Assembly: GCA_963702555.1 (NCBI GenBank)
Contig: CAVPCW010000011.1
Coordinates: forward strand, 124,001 to 188,000
Source of the DNA: CAMFLJ01 sp963702555
GTDB taxonomy: Bacteria; Actinomycetota; Acidimicrobiia; Acidimicrobiales; Acidimicrobilacustridaceae
Reading direction: 5' to 3'
DNA length: 64,000 bases
Shown here: positions 44,845 through 53,095 of the stretch, piece by piece
How the letters are laid out: each line of letters begins with the position of its first letter
Numbering within the stretch: the first letter of the stretch is position 1
The notes under the pieces: generated by a model
Told to the model about the DNA's origin: nothing
What the model saw: only the letters and a program-made list of their open reading frames with translations
Database searches by the model: none
Made by a program: the position numbers and the translations under genes

Positions 44845-45596
44845 CCGTCCCCTCGTTCCGTGTCGACGACAAGGTCGTGGTGGTCACCGGCGCCAGCAAG
44901 GGCCTGGGCCGGGCGATGGCCCTCGGGTTCGCCGAGTCGGGGGCCGACGTCGTGGTCGCCAGCCGCAAGCTCGACGAGTGCGAGCGGGTGGCCGACGAGG
45001 TCCGCGCCCTCGGTCGGCGCGCCCTGGCCGTGTCGTGCCACGTCGGCGACTGGCAGCAGTGCGGCGAGCTCATCGAGGCCACCGTGGCCGAGTTCGGCCG
45101 CGTCGACGTGCTCGTCAACAACGCCGGCATCGCCCCGGTGCCGCCCTCGCTGCTCGGCATCACCGAGGAGCTCTACGCGAAGACGATGGACGTGAACTTC
45201 AAGGGACCGCTGCGGCTCACCGCCCTGGCGGCCGAGCACATGGGCCCGGGCAGCTCGGTGATCAACATCAGCTCGAAGGCGTCGCTGCGGCCGAGCCCCT
45301 TCACCATCGTCTACGCCGCGGCCAAGGCGGCCCAGAACACGCTGACCAAGGCCGCCGCCCAGGAGCTCGGCCCGCGCGGCATCCGGGTGAACAGCATCGT
45401 CTGCGGCATGTTCCACACCGACAGCTTCCACAAGGCGGCCCCCACCGAGGACGCCCAGGCGGCCGCGTCGGCGGGGGTGTCGCTCGGTCGCATCGCCGAC
45501 GCCGACGAGATCGTGGGCACCGCGCTCTACCTCGCGAGCGAGGCCTCCTCGTACCTCACCGGCGAGCTCATCCTCCTCGACGGCGGCGGCTCCTAG
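44841..45596 (+). CDS. SDR-family oxidoreductase
   Basis: A 251-residue short-chain dehydrogenase. Rossmann motif TGASKGLGRAMALG, NNAG in LVNNAGIAPVPPS, active Ser in INISSKASL, and Tyr/Lys in YAAAKAAQ. The C-terminus DADEIVGTALYLASEASSYL, then TGELILLDGGGS, is typical of FabG-type members. Coupled to the upstream acyl-CoA dehydrogenase. Probable 3-hydroxyacyl or related alcohol dehydrogenase. Confidence 0.88.
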   Translation: MTVPSFRVDDKVVVVTGASKGLGRAMALGFAESGADVVVASRKLDECERVADEVRALGRRALAVSCHVGDWQQCGELIEATVAEFGRVDVLVNNAGIAPVPPSLLGITEELYAKTMDVNFKGPLRLTALAAEHMGPGSSVINISSKASLRPSPFTIVYAAAKAAQNTLTKAAAQELGPRGIRVNSIVCGMFHTDSFHKAAPTEDAQAAASAGVSLGRIADADEIVGTALYLASEASSYLTGELILLDGGGS

Positions 45597-45659
45597 CCCC
45601 AGCGTCAGCGGTAACCTCCCCCGTCCCGGCGCCGCGGCCGGAGAACGGGGACATGGGGC

Positions 45660-47903
45660 ATGAGCATCCTTGGCAACGACGTCCAGCGGGTCGAGGACCC
45701 CCGGTTCCTCACCGGGCAGGCCACCTACATCGCCAACCTGCACCCGGCGGGGCTGGCCCACGTGGAGTTCGTGCGCTCGCCGCTCGCCCACGGGCGCATC
45801 ACCGAGCTCGACGTGAGCGAGGCGCTCACCATGCCCGGCGTGCTGGCCGTGGTCACCGCCGCCGACCTCGCCAACAACGTCACGCCGGCCGGCATGGTGC
45901 CGATGCCGCCCACCCTCGCCCGCCCGATCCTCGCCTCCGACGTGGTGCGCTTCGTCGGGGAGCCGATCGTGGCCATCGTGGCGGAGACCCTCGCCCAGGC
46001 CGTCGACGCCTCCGAGGCCGTGATCGTCGACTACGACCCCCTCGAGCCCGTCGTCTCCCTGGACGACGCCCTCTCCGACCGGGTGCTCGTGCATCCCGAC
46101 CACGGCACCAACGTCGCCATGGGCTCCGAGCCGGCCTCCACCGAGCCGATCGACGCCGAGGTCGTGGTGCGCCAGCGCATCGTCAACCAGCGCGTCGCGC
46201 CCTGTCCCCTCGAGCCCCGCGTCTCGGCGGCGTGGTGGGAGGGCGAACGCCTCGTGCAGCAGCTCGCCTGCCAGAGCACCCACACCGCCCAGCGCATGTA
46301 CGCCGACTACAACGGCCTGCCCCTCGAGCGGGTGCGTGTGGTGGTCCCCGACGTCGGTGGCGGCTTCGGCGCCAAGGCCGTGCCGTATCCGGAGGACCTC
46401 CTCCTCGGCGACCTCGCCCGGCGGGTCGAGCGCCCGGTGCTGTGGGCCGAGGACCGCAGCTCGTCGATGCAGGCGCTGGCCCACGGCCGGGCCCAGGTCC
46501 TCGACGTCACCCTCGGCGGCACCCGCGACGGCCGCTTCACGCACTACCGCCTCGACGTCACCCAGGACGCCGGTGCCCAGGCGATGATGAGCGTCTTCCT
46601 GCCGGTGATGACCCGGATGATGACCACGGGCGTCTACGAGATCCCCACGGTAGAGATGACCTGGCGGTCGGTGCTCACCACCACCACCCCCAACACCTCG
46701 TACCGCGGCGCCGGTCGCCCCGAGGCGGCCGCCGCCCTCGAGCGCATCGTCGACCTCTTCGCCGCCGAGATCGGCATGGACCCCGCCGAGGTGCGGCGCC
46801 GCAACTACGTGCCGCCGGAGGCGTTCCCGTACACGACGCCCGTCGGCACCACCTATGACTGCGGCGACTACCCGGCCTCGCTCGAGATGGCGCTCGAGGC
46901 CGCCGGCTACGACGAGCTGCGGGCCGAGCAGACCCGGCGGCGCGCCGAGGGCGGATCGCTGATGGGCATCGGTCTGGCCACCTACGTCGAGGTCACCGGC
47001 CCCGGCGGGGGCGCCGAGTTCGGCTCCACCGAGCTGCTGCCCGACGGCCGTTTCCGCGTGGTCACCGGCTCCACGCCCTACGGCCAGGGCCACGTCACCA
47101 CATGGGCGATGCTCGCCGCCGACCGCCTCGGCGTCCCGATGGACCGCATCGAGGTGATCCACGGCGACACCGACCTGGTGCCGTCAGGCGGCGTCACCGG
47201 TGGCTCCCGTTCGGTGCAGATGGCCGGCTCGGCGGTGGCCGACGCCAGCGAGAAGCTCGTCGTCGCCGCCACCGAGGTCGCCGCCGACCTGCTCGAGGCC
47301 AGCGCCGCCGACGTCGTGTTCGACGCCGAGCGCGGCGAGTTCCACGTCGTCGGCACCCCGTCGGTGTCGGTCGGCTGGGAGCCCATCGCCACCGCTCGCG
47401 CCGGCGACCCGCTCGAGACCTTCTCCGACCTCACCCAGGACGGCTCCACCTTCCCGTTCGGCACCCACATCGCCGTGGTCGAGATCGACCCCGAGCTGGG
47501 CAAGGTCCAGCTGGTGCGCTTCGTGGCCGTCGACGACGCGGGCACGATCATCAACCCGCTGCTCGCCCACGGCCAGGTCCACGGCGGCATCGCCCAGGGC
47601 GTCGCCCAGGCCCTGCTCGAAGAGGTCCTCTTCGACGCCGACGGCAACCCGCTCACCTCGACCTTCGCCGACTACGGGATCATCTCCTCGGCCGAGCTGC
47701 CCTCCTTCGAGGTGCTCACCATGGAGACCCCCACGCCGCTGAACCCGCTCGGTGCCAAGGGCATCGGCGAGTCCGGCACCATCGGCGCCACCCCGGCCGT
47801 GCAGAACGCGGTGGTCGACGCCCTGTCGCACCTCGGCGTGCGCCACGTCGACATCCCCTGCACCGCCCAGCGGGTCTGGGCCGCCATCCGCGACGTCGGC
47901 TGA
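45660..47903 (+). CDS. Xanthine/CO dehydrogenase-family molybdopterin-binding large subunit (form II CoxL-like)
   Basis: A 747-residue molybdenum hydroxylase large subunit. It shows VEDPRFLTGQATYI at the N-terminus, VPDVGGGFGAKAVPYPED, the active-site loop TSYRGAGRPEA, YGQGHVTTWAM, and catalytic Glu in GAKGIGESGTIGATP. The loop SYRGAGR is close to the form II CoxL motif AYRGAGR, not to the CO-oxidising form I AYXCSFR. CO oxidation is therefore not supported; an N-heterocycle or aldehyde substrate is possible. The FAD (CoxM) and [2Fe-2S] (CoxS) partners are not in the neighbourhood, so they must be encoded elsewhere. Confidence 0.87.
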   Translation: MSILGNDVQRVEDPRFLTGQATYIANLHPAGLAHVEFVRSPLAHGRITELDVSEALTMPGVLAVVTAADLANNVTPAGMVPMPPTLARPILASDVVRFVGEPIVAIVAETLAQAVDASEAVIVDYDPLEPVVSLDDALSDRVLVHPDHGTNVAMGSEPASTEPIDAEVVVRQRIVNQRVAPCPLEPRVSAAWWEGERLVQQLACQSTHTAQRMYADYNGLPLERVRVVVPDVGGGFGAKAVPYPEDLLLGDLARRVERPVLWAEDRSSSMQALAHGRAQVLDVTLGGTRDGRFTHYRLDVTQDAGAQAMMSVFLPVMTRMMTTGVYEIPTVEMTWRSVLTTTTPNTSYRGAGRPEAAAALERIVDLFAAEIGMDPAEVRRRNYVPPEAFPYTTPVGTTYDCGDYPASLEMALEAAGYDELRAEQTRRRAEGGSLMGIGLATYVEVTGPGGGAEFGSTELLPDGRFRVVTGSTPYGQGHVTTWAMLAADRLGVPMDRIEVIHGDTDLVPSGGVTGGSRSVQMAGSAVADASEKLVVAATEVAADLLEASAADVVFDAERGEFHVVGTPSVSVGWEPIATARAGDPLETFSDLTQDGSTFPFGTHIAVVEIDPELGKVQLVRFVAVDDAGTIINPLLAHGQVHGGIAQGVAQALLEEVLFDADGNPLTSTFADYGIISSAELPSFEVLTMETPTPLNPLGAKGIGESGTIGATPAVQNAVVDALSHLGVRHVDIPCTAQRVWAAIRDVG

Positions 47904-47932
47904 GCGCGCCCCGGACGGGGGAGCGAGGGCCC

Positions 47933-48463
47933 TCAGGTACCGGTGGGGGAGGCGGGCTCCAGCACGAAGATGCGGATCTCGCGGTCCTGCACCCGGGTGC
48001 GGTACTTGGCGTAGCCGCTGTAGACGCCCTCCGACGCGGCCCACACCGCAGCGCGCTCGTCGTCGGTGGCGGGCCGGGCCACGGCATCGAGGGTGCGGCC
48101 CCCGTAGGCCACCGTCGCGCGGGGGTCGGCTTCCAGGTTGAACACCCAGGCCGGCGTGCTCGGGCCGCCGAAGTTGGTGCCGAGCAGGGCCAGGTCGTCA
48201 CCCACGGGCACCGAGATGAGCGGCGTGGTCCGGGGCTGCCCACTCTTCCGGCCGGTGGTGGTCACCATGATCACGGGCAGCCCGGCCAGCAGGCCCGGCG
48301 CCGACCAGCGGCCGTGGGTGGTGCGCTCGAGCAGGCGGTCGACCGGGGGCAGCAGTCGGGCGAAGGTCCACGCCCCTGGCTTGGAAGAGCCGAGCGCCTG
48401 CATCGAGCGCTGCACGACGTTGGCCCTGTGGTGGCGGTACCCGAGTTCGGTCGCGGTGCCCAT
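47933..48463 (-). CDS. Deazaflavin (F420)-dependent nitroreductase-family protein
   Basis: A 176-residue split-barrel protein of the DDN/F420H2-dependent reductase group. It has MVTTTGRKSGQPRTTPLISV and a following GTNFGGPSTPAWVFNLEADP, the F420-binding signature, and a C-terminal strand IRIFVLEPA. ATG 48463 was chosen because a TACGGT box ends 6 nt upstream. Members reduce diverse substrates with F420H2 or bind other flavins. It implies that the host makes F420. Confidence 0.85.
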   Translation of the reverse strand: MGTATELGYRHHRANVVQRSMQALGSSKPGAWTFARLLPPVDRLLERTTHGRWSAPGLLAGLPVIMVTTTGRKSGQPRTTPLISVPVGDDLALLGTNFGGPSTPAWVFNLEADPRATVAYGGRTLDAVARPATDDERAAVWAASEGVYSGYAKYRTRVQDREIRIFVLEPASPTGT

Positions 48464-48469
48464 GCCCCG

Positions 48470-48475
48470 ACCGTA
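48470..48475 (-). promoter_or_regulatory. -10 element TACGGT of the F420-type reductase (leaderless)
   Basis: Minus-strand TACGGT with 6 nt to ATG 48463. Divergent from the proteasome-type protease gene. Confidence 0.45.
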
Positions 48476-48508
48476 GGCGTCCGCCCGGTCGGCGGCCATG
48501 ATGTCGGG

Positions 48509-49270
48509 GTGACCTACTGCATCGCGATGCGCCTCGACGAGGGCCTGGTGTTCCTCTCCGACACCCGCACCAACGCCGGGATCGACAACATCAGCACGTA
48601 CCGGAAGCTGCACGTCTTCCGGCCCGCCCCCGACCGGATCTTCGTGCTCCAGTCGGCCGGCAACCTGGCCACCACCCAGGAGGTCCTCGACCGCATCGAG
48701 CACGACCTCTCGGCCCCGGAGCCCGGCGGGCTCGCCACGGTCGACCGGCTCTACGAGGCGGCGCTCTACATCGGTGGTCTCAGCACCGAGATCGCCGCCT
48801 CCCACCGCGACGCGCTGAGCAGGGTGGGGGCCGACGGCACCTCCACCTTCATCCTCGGCGGGCAGGTCGGCGACGAGGCGCCGGACATCTACCTCGTGTA
48901 CCCGCAGGGCAACTACATCCGGGCCTCCGACGACCTGCCCTACCTCCAGATCGGTGAGACCAAGTTCGGCAAGCTCATGCTCGACCTCGCCGTCTTCGCC
49001 GAGCCCGACATCGACCTGGCCGTGAAGATGGCCGTGTCGTCGATGATCAGCACCGCCCGCGCCAACCTCTCGGTGGGCCCGCCGTACGACCTCGGCATCT
49101 ACCGCAACGGCGCGTTCGCGCTGGAGGAGGGGCGGCTCCATCCGGACTCGCCGTCGCTCGCCGAGCTCAGCCACGCCTGGCTCTCCCACCTCGTCGCCGG
49201 GGTGCACTCGCTGCCGCCCCTGGTCTTCGACGACCAGGACCGCGACGGTCCGGGTCCCTCGCAGCACTGA
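48509..49270 (+). CDS. Anbu-like proteasome-type protease
   Basis: A 253-residue Ntn-hydrolase. It starts MTYCIAMRLDEGLVFLSDTR, in which Thr2 would be the N-terminal nucleophile after Met removal, followed by TNAGIDNISTYRKLHVF and later TFILGGQVGDEAPDIYLVYP. Size and pattern match Anbu (COG3484), the bacterial proteasome-related protease, not HslV or the 20S beta subunit. Anbu is usually grouped with alpha-E, ATP-grasp and transglutaminase genes; none is here. It is followed after 12 bp by the sigR gene. Its own ribosome-binding site is weak. Confidence 0.83.
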   Translation: MTYCIAMRLDEGLVFLSDTRTNAGIDNISTYRKLHVFRPAPDRIFVLQSAGNLATTQEVLDRIEHDLSAPEPGGLATVDRLYEAALYIGGLSTEIAASHRDALSRVGADGTSTFILGGQVGDEAPDIYLVYPQGNYIRASDDLPYLQIGETKFGKLMLDLAVFAEPDIDLAVKMAVSSMISTARANLSVGPPYDLGIYRNGAFALEEGRLHPDSPSLAELSHAWLSHLVAGVHSLPPLVFDDQDRDGPGPSQH

Positions 49271-49282
49271 TAGAACGGTCCG

Positions 49283-49928
49283 ATGGCAGACCAGGCCGAC
49301 TTCGCCGAGCAGGCGATGGAGTACATGCCCCAGCTGTACTCCGCCGCGCTCCGCATGACGCGCAACGCGTCCGACGCGGAGGACCTGGTGCAGGAGACCT
49401 ACCTCAAGGCCTACCGGGGGTTCGGTGGCTACAAGGAAGGCACCAACCTCAAGGCCTGGCTGTACCGCATCCTCACCAACACCTTCATCAACTCGTACCG
49501 AGCCAAGAAGCGCCGGCCCGACGAGACCGAGCTCGACGAGGTCGAGGACCTCTACCTGTACCGCCGCCTCGGCGGGCTGGAGGCCGCCCAGGCCGGTCGC
49601 AGCGCCGAGGACGAGCTCATGGACTGGTTCACCGACGACGAGGTGAAGGACGCCATCGAGCACCTCCCGGAGAACTTCCGCACTGGCCGTGCTGCTGGCC
49701 GATGTGGAGGGTTTCTCCTACAAGGAGATCGCCGAGATCCTCGAGATCCCGATCGGCACCGTGATGAGTCGGCTGCATCGGGGAAGAAAGGCGCTCCAGA
49801 AGGAGTTGTACGAGTACGCCCTCCAACATGGGCTCACCGACCGGCTCCCAGAGCCGGGAGGTGCAGGGGCCACCGAGCCCGTCGACCGCCAGCCGGCCCA
49901 CACCGGCACGACCGCACACGACGACTGA
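49283..49928 (+). CDS. sigR: ECF sigma factor, SigR/SigH-like (one +1 insertion)
   Basis: An ECF sigma factor of about 214 residues. Region 2 is MEYMPQLYSAALRMTRNASD, then EDLVQETYLKAYRGFGGY. Region 4 is VLLADVEGFSYKEIAEILEI, then PIGTVMSRLHRGRKALQKEL. The two lie in different frames. Deleting A 49682 gives LPENFR joined to LAVLLADVEGF, the standard form. The nearest relatives by pattern are SigR of Streptomyces and SigH of mycobacteria, which control the thiol-oxidative stress response. The adjacent RsrA-type zinc anti-sigma supports this. Confidence 0.88.
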
Positions 49929-49931
49929 GCC

Positions 49932-50249
49932 ATGGCCGAACACCACCACGATCACCGAGCACGAGCCCGTCGACTGCGAGGCGGCGCTCGCCGAGATCTA
50001 CACGTATCTCGACGGTGAGCTCACCGAGGAGAAGCGCGTGCTCATCGCCGCGCCACCTCGAGGGCTGCAACCCGTGCCTCGAGGCCTTCGACTTCGAGGC
50101 CGAGCTCCGGATGGTCATCTCGCACCCGTTGTCGCAACGACGAACTGCCCGAGACGCTGCGCATCCGCATCGCCCAGAAGTTGACGCTGATCGCCCGGGG
50201 CGACGACGTCGACGGCGGCGATGAGGGAGCCCGCTCCGTCGAGGCCTAG
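49932..50249 (+). CDS. rsrA: Zinc-binding anti-sigma factor, RsrA-like (three +1 insertions)
   Basis: Removing single bases at 49956 (C), 50050 (G) and 50129 (T) gives a 104-residue protein. It begins MAEHHHDHEHEPVDCEAALA and continues EIYTYLDGELTEEKRVLIAR. The redox zinc motif HLEGCNPC (HX3CX2C) follows, with an upstream Cys in VDCE. Oxidation of these Cys would release SigR. It ends DELPETLRIRIAQKL plus an acidic tail. The start ATG 49932 lies 4 nt after the sigR stop. As given the reading frame is disrupted; because net length is a multiple of three, an incorrect ORF of similar size appears. Function is assigned from the motif and operon. Confidence 0.83.
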
Positions 50250-50252
50250 GAT
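50247..50252 (+). promoter_or_regulatory. -10 element TAGGAT overlapping the rsrA stop codon
   Basis: The rsrA TAG stop is the first half of TAGGAT. Eight nt later comes ATG 50261. Confidence 0.35.
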
Positions 50253-50260
50253 CGGCGGCC

Positions 50261-50396
50261 ATGAGTATCGTCTTGGGCCAGGTCTGGACCTTCTGGATCG
50301 CAGTGTTCCTCGTCGTCGCCGTCGATCCTGCTCGTGCTGGGCATGATCGTCGGGTACGTGTACAAGGTGGTCATGCCCCGTTACCCCAAGCGCTGA
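50261..50396 (+). CDS. Small single-helix membrane protein, about 44 aa (one +1 insertion)
   Basis: Begins MSIVLGQVWTFWIAVFLVVAV. Deleting G 50324 continues it as ILLVLGMIVGYVYKVV and ends MPRYPKR at TGA 50396. The product is one long transmembrane helix with a basic C-terminus. Location between rsrA and the DUF2342 protease is consistent with a small conserved actinobacterial membrane protein. No function is known. As given, the frame runs into the protease start region. Confidence 0.6.
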
Positions 50397-50401
50397 CTCC
50401 G

Positions 50402-51479
50402 ATGGCCGGGGCGGTCGACTGGGGCTTCGCCGAGTGGGTCGCGATCCGCGCCGCCGGCCGTGAGCCCTTCGCCGAGGCGTACCACTACGACTCGCTCGCA
50501 GCCCGACTTCGACCGAGCTGACCGCGCAGGCCGAGCAGCTCGTCGAGGCCGAGACCGGCCTCCGATCGCTGGCCGGCCCCGCCCGGGCCCGCGTCACCGA
50601 CCGGGCCGGCTGGGTGCGGGCCAACCTGTCGTCGTTCCAGCGCCTGCTGCGCCCGTTGCTCGAGAAGTTCGACGACCGCGTCGGCTCCGAGCCTCGCTGG
50701 CTCCTGTCACGACCCGCCTGGCCGGCGCCGAGCTGGGCATGGTGCTCGGCTGGATGTCGAGCCGGGTGCTCGGCCAGTACGACCTGTTGGTCATCGAGGA
50801 GGAGAACCCGGGCGACCAGGACCTCGTCTACTACGTGGGCCCCAACGTGCTCGCCCTCGAGAAGCAGTTCGCCTTCCCGCCCGAGCAGTTCCGGCTCTGG
50901 CTGGCCCTGCACGAGGTCACCCACCGGGCCCAGTTCACCGGCGTGCCGTGGCTGCGGGAGCACTTCATCGGTCTGGTGCACGACACCCTGGGCGCGGTCG
51001 ACCCCGACCCCAAGCGCCTCCTCGACGGCGTGAACCGCATGGCCGACGCCGTGCGGGCGGGCCAGAACCCGCTCGCCGACGGCGGCCTGGTGGACCTGGT
51101 CGCCGGGCCCGAGCAGCGGGCGATCCTCGACCAGGTCAGCGGCATGATGAGCCTGCTCGAGGGCCACGGCGACGTCACCATGGACCGGGCCGGCCAGGGC
51201 CTGGTGCCGAGCGCCGACCGCTTCGGCCGGGTGCTGCGCGAGCGCCGCGACTCCGCCAAGGGGCTGTCCCGCCTGGTGCAGCAGCTCATCGGCCTCGAGG
51301 CCAAGCTCAACCAGTACGCCCAGGGCGAGGCCTTCATCGCCGACGTCGAGCGCGCCGGCGGCACCACGCTGCTGGCGCGGGCGTGGGAGGAGCCTGGCAA
51401 CCTGCCCAGCCTGATCGAGATCCGCGAGCCCCACCGCTGGATCGAGCGGATGGGCGCCGCGCTCCCCGCCGCCGGCTGA
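50402..51479 (+). CDS. DUF2342-family zinc-dependent metalloprotease (two insertions, one deletion)
   Basis: Homologue of the zincin-like DUF2342 proteins (Rv3626c type), which in mycobacteria also precede tilS and hpt. The N-terminus MAGAVDWGFAEWVAIRAAGR and the middle VRANLSSFQRLLRPLLEKFD are in different frames. Removing G 50498 and C 50514 and adding one base near 50690 gives about 358 residues. The HExxH zinc site is LALHEVTHRAQFTGVPWL, with a later Glu-rich helix (SGMMSLLEGHGDVTMDRAG). No signal peptide. The function of the family is poorly understood; an intracellular peptidase is expected. Confidence 0.82.
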
Positions 51480-51492
51480 GGGCGCGGCCGTC

Positions 51493-52396
51493 GTGGCGGT
51501 CGTGACGCCGGCCGAGCTGCTCGGCGCGATGCACCTTCCCGGCCCGGGGCACGCCGGTGGTCTGCGGCGTGTCGGGCGGCGCCGACTCGCTCGCCCTGCT
51601 GGTGCTGGCCGTGGCCGCCGGGTGCGAGGTCACCGCCGTGCACGTCGACCACGGCCTGCGCCCCGGCTCGGCCGCCGAGGCCGACGTCGTGCGGACCGCC
51701 GCCGAGCGCTACGGCGCCGCCTTCCGGGCCGAGGCCGTCGCCGTCGAGCCGGGCCCCAACCTCGAGGCCCGGGCCCGTGCCGCCCGCCACGAGGTCCTCG
51801 GGCCCGACGCCGCCCTCGGCCACACCGCCGACGACCGGGCCGAGACGGTGCTGGTCAACCTGCTGCGGGGCGCCGGTCTCGACGGCCTCGCCGGCATCCG
51901 CCCCGGGCCACGGCACCCGATCCTCGCCCTGCGGCGGGCCGAGACCGTGGCCCTGTGCGCGGGCCGAGGGCCTCGCACCCGGTCGCCGACCCCTCCAACG
52001 ACGACCCGGCGTTCCTCCGCAACCGGGTGCGCCACGAGGTGCTGCCCCTGCTCGGCGGAGGTCGCCGGGCGCGACCTCGTGCCGCTGCTCGACCGCCAGG
52101 CCGACCTCGTCGCCGACGTGGCCGACCACCTCCGCGCCGAGGCGGCCGGGCTCGACGTGAGCGACGCCAGGGCCCTGCGCGCCGCCCCCGACGCCCTCGC
52201 CCGGGTCGCGGTGCGCGAGTGGTTGCGGGCCGACCACGTCGAGCGCCACCCGCCCGACGCGGCCACCGTCGAGCGGGTCCTGGCCGTGGCCCGGGGCGAG
52301 GCGACGGCCACCGACGTGGGCCGGGGGCGCCGGGTCGAGCGGTCGCAGGGGCGGCTGCGGCTGGTGCCGGCGGCCGGGCCCGACGGCGTGCGGTAA
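51493..52396 (+). CDS. tilS: tRNA(Ile)-lysidine synthase (four +1 insertions)
   Basis: TilS modifies C34 of tRNA-Ile(CAU) to lysidine, an essential step for decoding AUA. The PP-loop CGVSGGADSLALLVLAVAAG and the following HVDHGLRPGSAAEADVVR, LGHTADDRAETVLVNLLRGA and DPSNDDPAFLRNRVRHEVLP segments are clear. Extra bases at 51550 (C), 51962 (G), 51981 (G) and 52054 (G) split the gene over three frames; removing them gives about 299 residues. The C-terminal lysine-binding domain is short, as in actinobacteria. GTG 51493 is the assumed start. Ends in TAA that forms part of the hpt -10 box. Confidence 0.88.
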
Positions 52397-52399
52397 CTT
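52394..52399 (+). promoter_or_regulatory. -10 element TAACTT overlapping the tilS stop codon
   Basis: The tilS TAA stop is the first half of TAACTT. Eight nt separate it from GTG 52408 of hpt. Confidence 0.35.
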
Positions 52400-52407
52400 C
52401 GCCAACC

Positions 52408-52986
52408 GTGCCCGCCCCGAGCGACCGTCCCCGCCTCAGCCCCGACACCGACCCGGACCTCGGTGAGATCGTCGTCACCGAGGAGGTGCTCAACCAGCGC
52501 CTCGCCGAGCTCGGCGCGGAGATCACCCGCGACTACGAGGGCCGGGCCCCGCTGCTGATCGGCGTGCTCAAGGGTGCGGTGATGTTCATGGCCGACCTGG
52601 CCCGCCACATCGACCTCCCCGTCGAGCTCGACTTCATGGCCGTGTCGTCCTACGGCAGCGCCACCAAGACCAGCGGCGTCGTGCGCATCGTGAAGGACCT
52701 CGACATCGACCTCGGCGGCCGCGATGTCATCGTGGTGGAGGACATCGTCGACAGTGGGCTCACCCTCAACTACCTGCTGAAGAACCTCGCCTCCCGGCAC
52801 CCGGCCAGCCTCGAGGTGTGCGCCCTGCTGCTGAAGGAGGGCCAGCAGAAGGCCGAGCCGCCGCTGCGCTACGTCGGCTTCCGCCTGCCCAACACCTTCC
52901 TCGTCGGGTACGGCCTCGACGTGGCCGAGCGGTACCGCAACCTGCGCGACATCCGCACCTTCATCGGTGAGGGCTCAGGGCACTGA
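52408..52986 (+). CDS. hpt: Hypoxanthine phosphoribosyltransferase
   Basis: A 192-residue type I phosphoribosyltransferase. The PRPP motif is DVIVVEDIVDSGLTLNYLL, the flexible-loop region SSYGSATKTSGVVRI, and the base-binding end YVGFRLPNTFLVGYGLDVAE. It salvages hypoxanthine and guanine to IMP and GMP. In mycobacteria and most actinomycetes ftsH follows hpt; here folE follows after about 110 bp. A leaderless-type start after TAACTT is possible. Confidence 0.93.
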   Translation: MPAPSDRPRLSPDTDPDLGEIVVTEEVLNQRLAELGAEITRDYEGRAPLLIGVLKGAVMFMADLARHIDLPVELDFMAVSSYGSATKTSGVVRIVKDLDIDLGGRDVIVVEDIVDSGLTLNYLLKNLASRHPASLEVCALLLKEGQQKAEPPLRYVGFRLPNTFLVGYGLDVAERYRNLRDIRTFIGEGSGH

Positions 52987-53020
52987 CCCGCCGACAGGGG
53001 TCGCCGGGGTCCACCACCGC

Positions 53021-53026
53021 TAGCCT
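53021..53026 (+). promoter_or_regulatory. -10-like TAGCCT upstream of folE
   Basis: TAGCCT is followed by 7 nt and a GTG at 53034. That GTG is out of frame with folE as given and would need a missing base near 53093 to join it. Confidence 0.35.
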
Positions 53027-53095
53027 CCCCGCCGTGAACGAGACCGGGCCCTCGACGCCCGCCCGACCGGTTCCCCCACGCGAGGAGCACCCCCG

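Noticed and set aside
45660..47903. Aerobic carbon monoxide dehydrogenase
   Set aside because: The active-site loop is SYRGAGR and not the form I AYXCSFR, and the partner subunits are absent.
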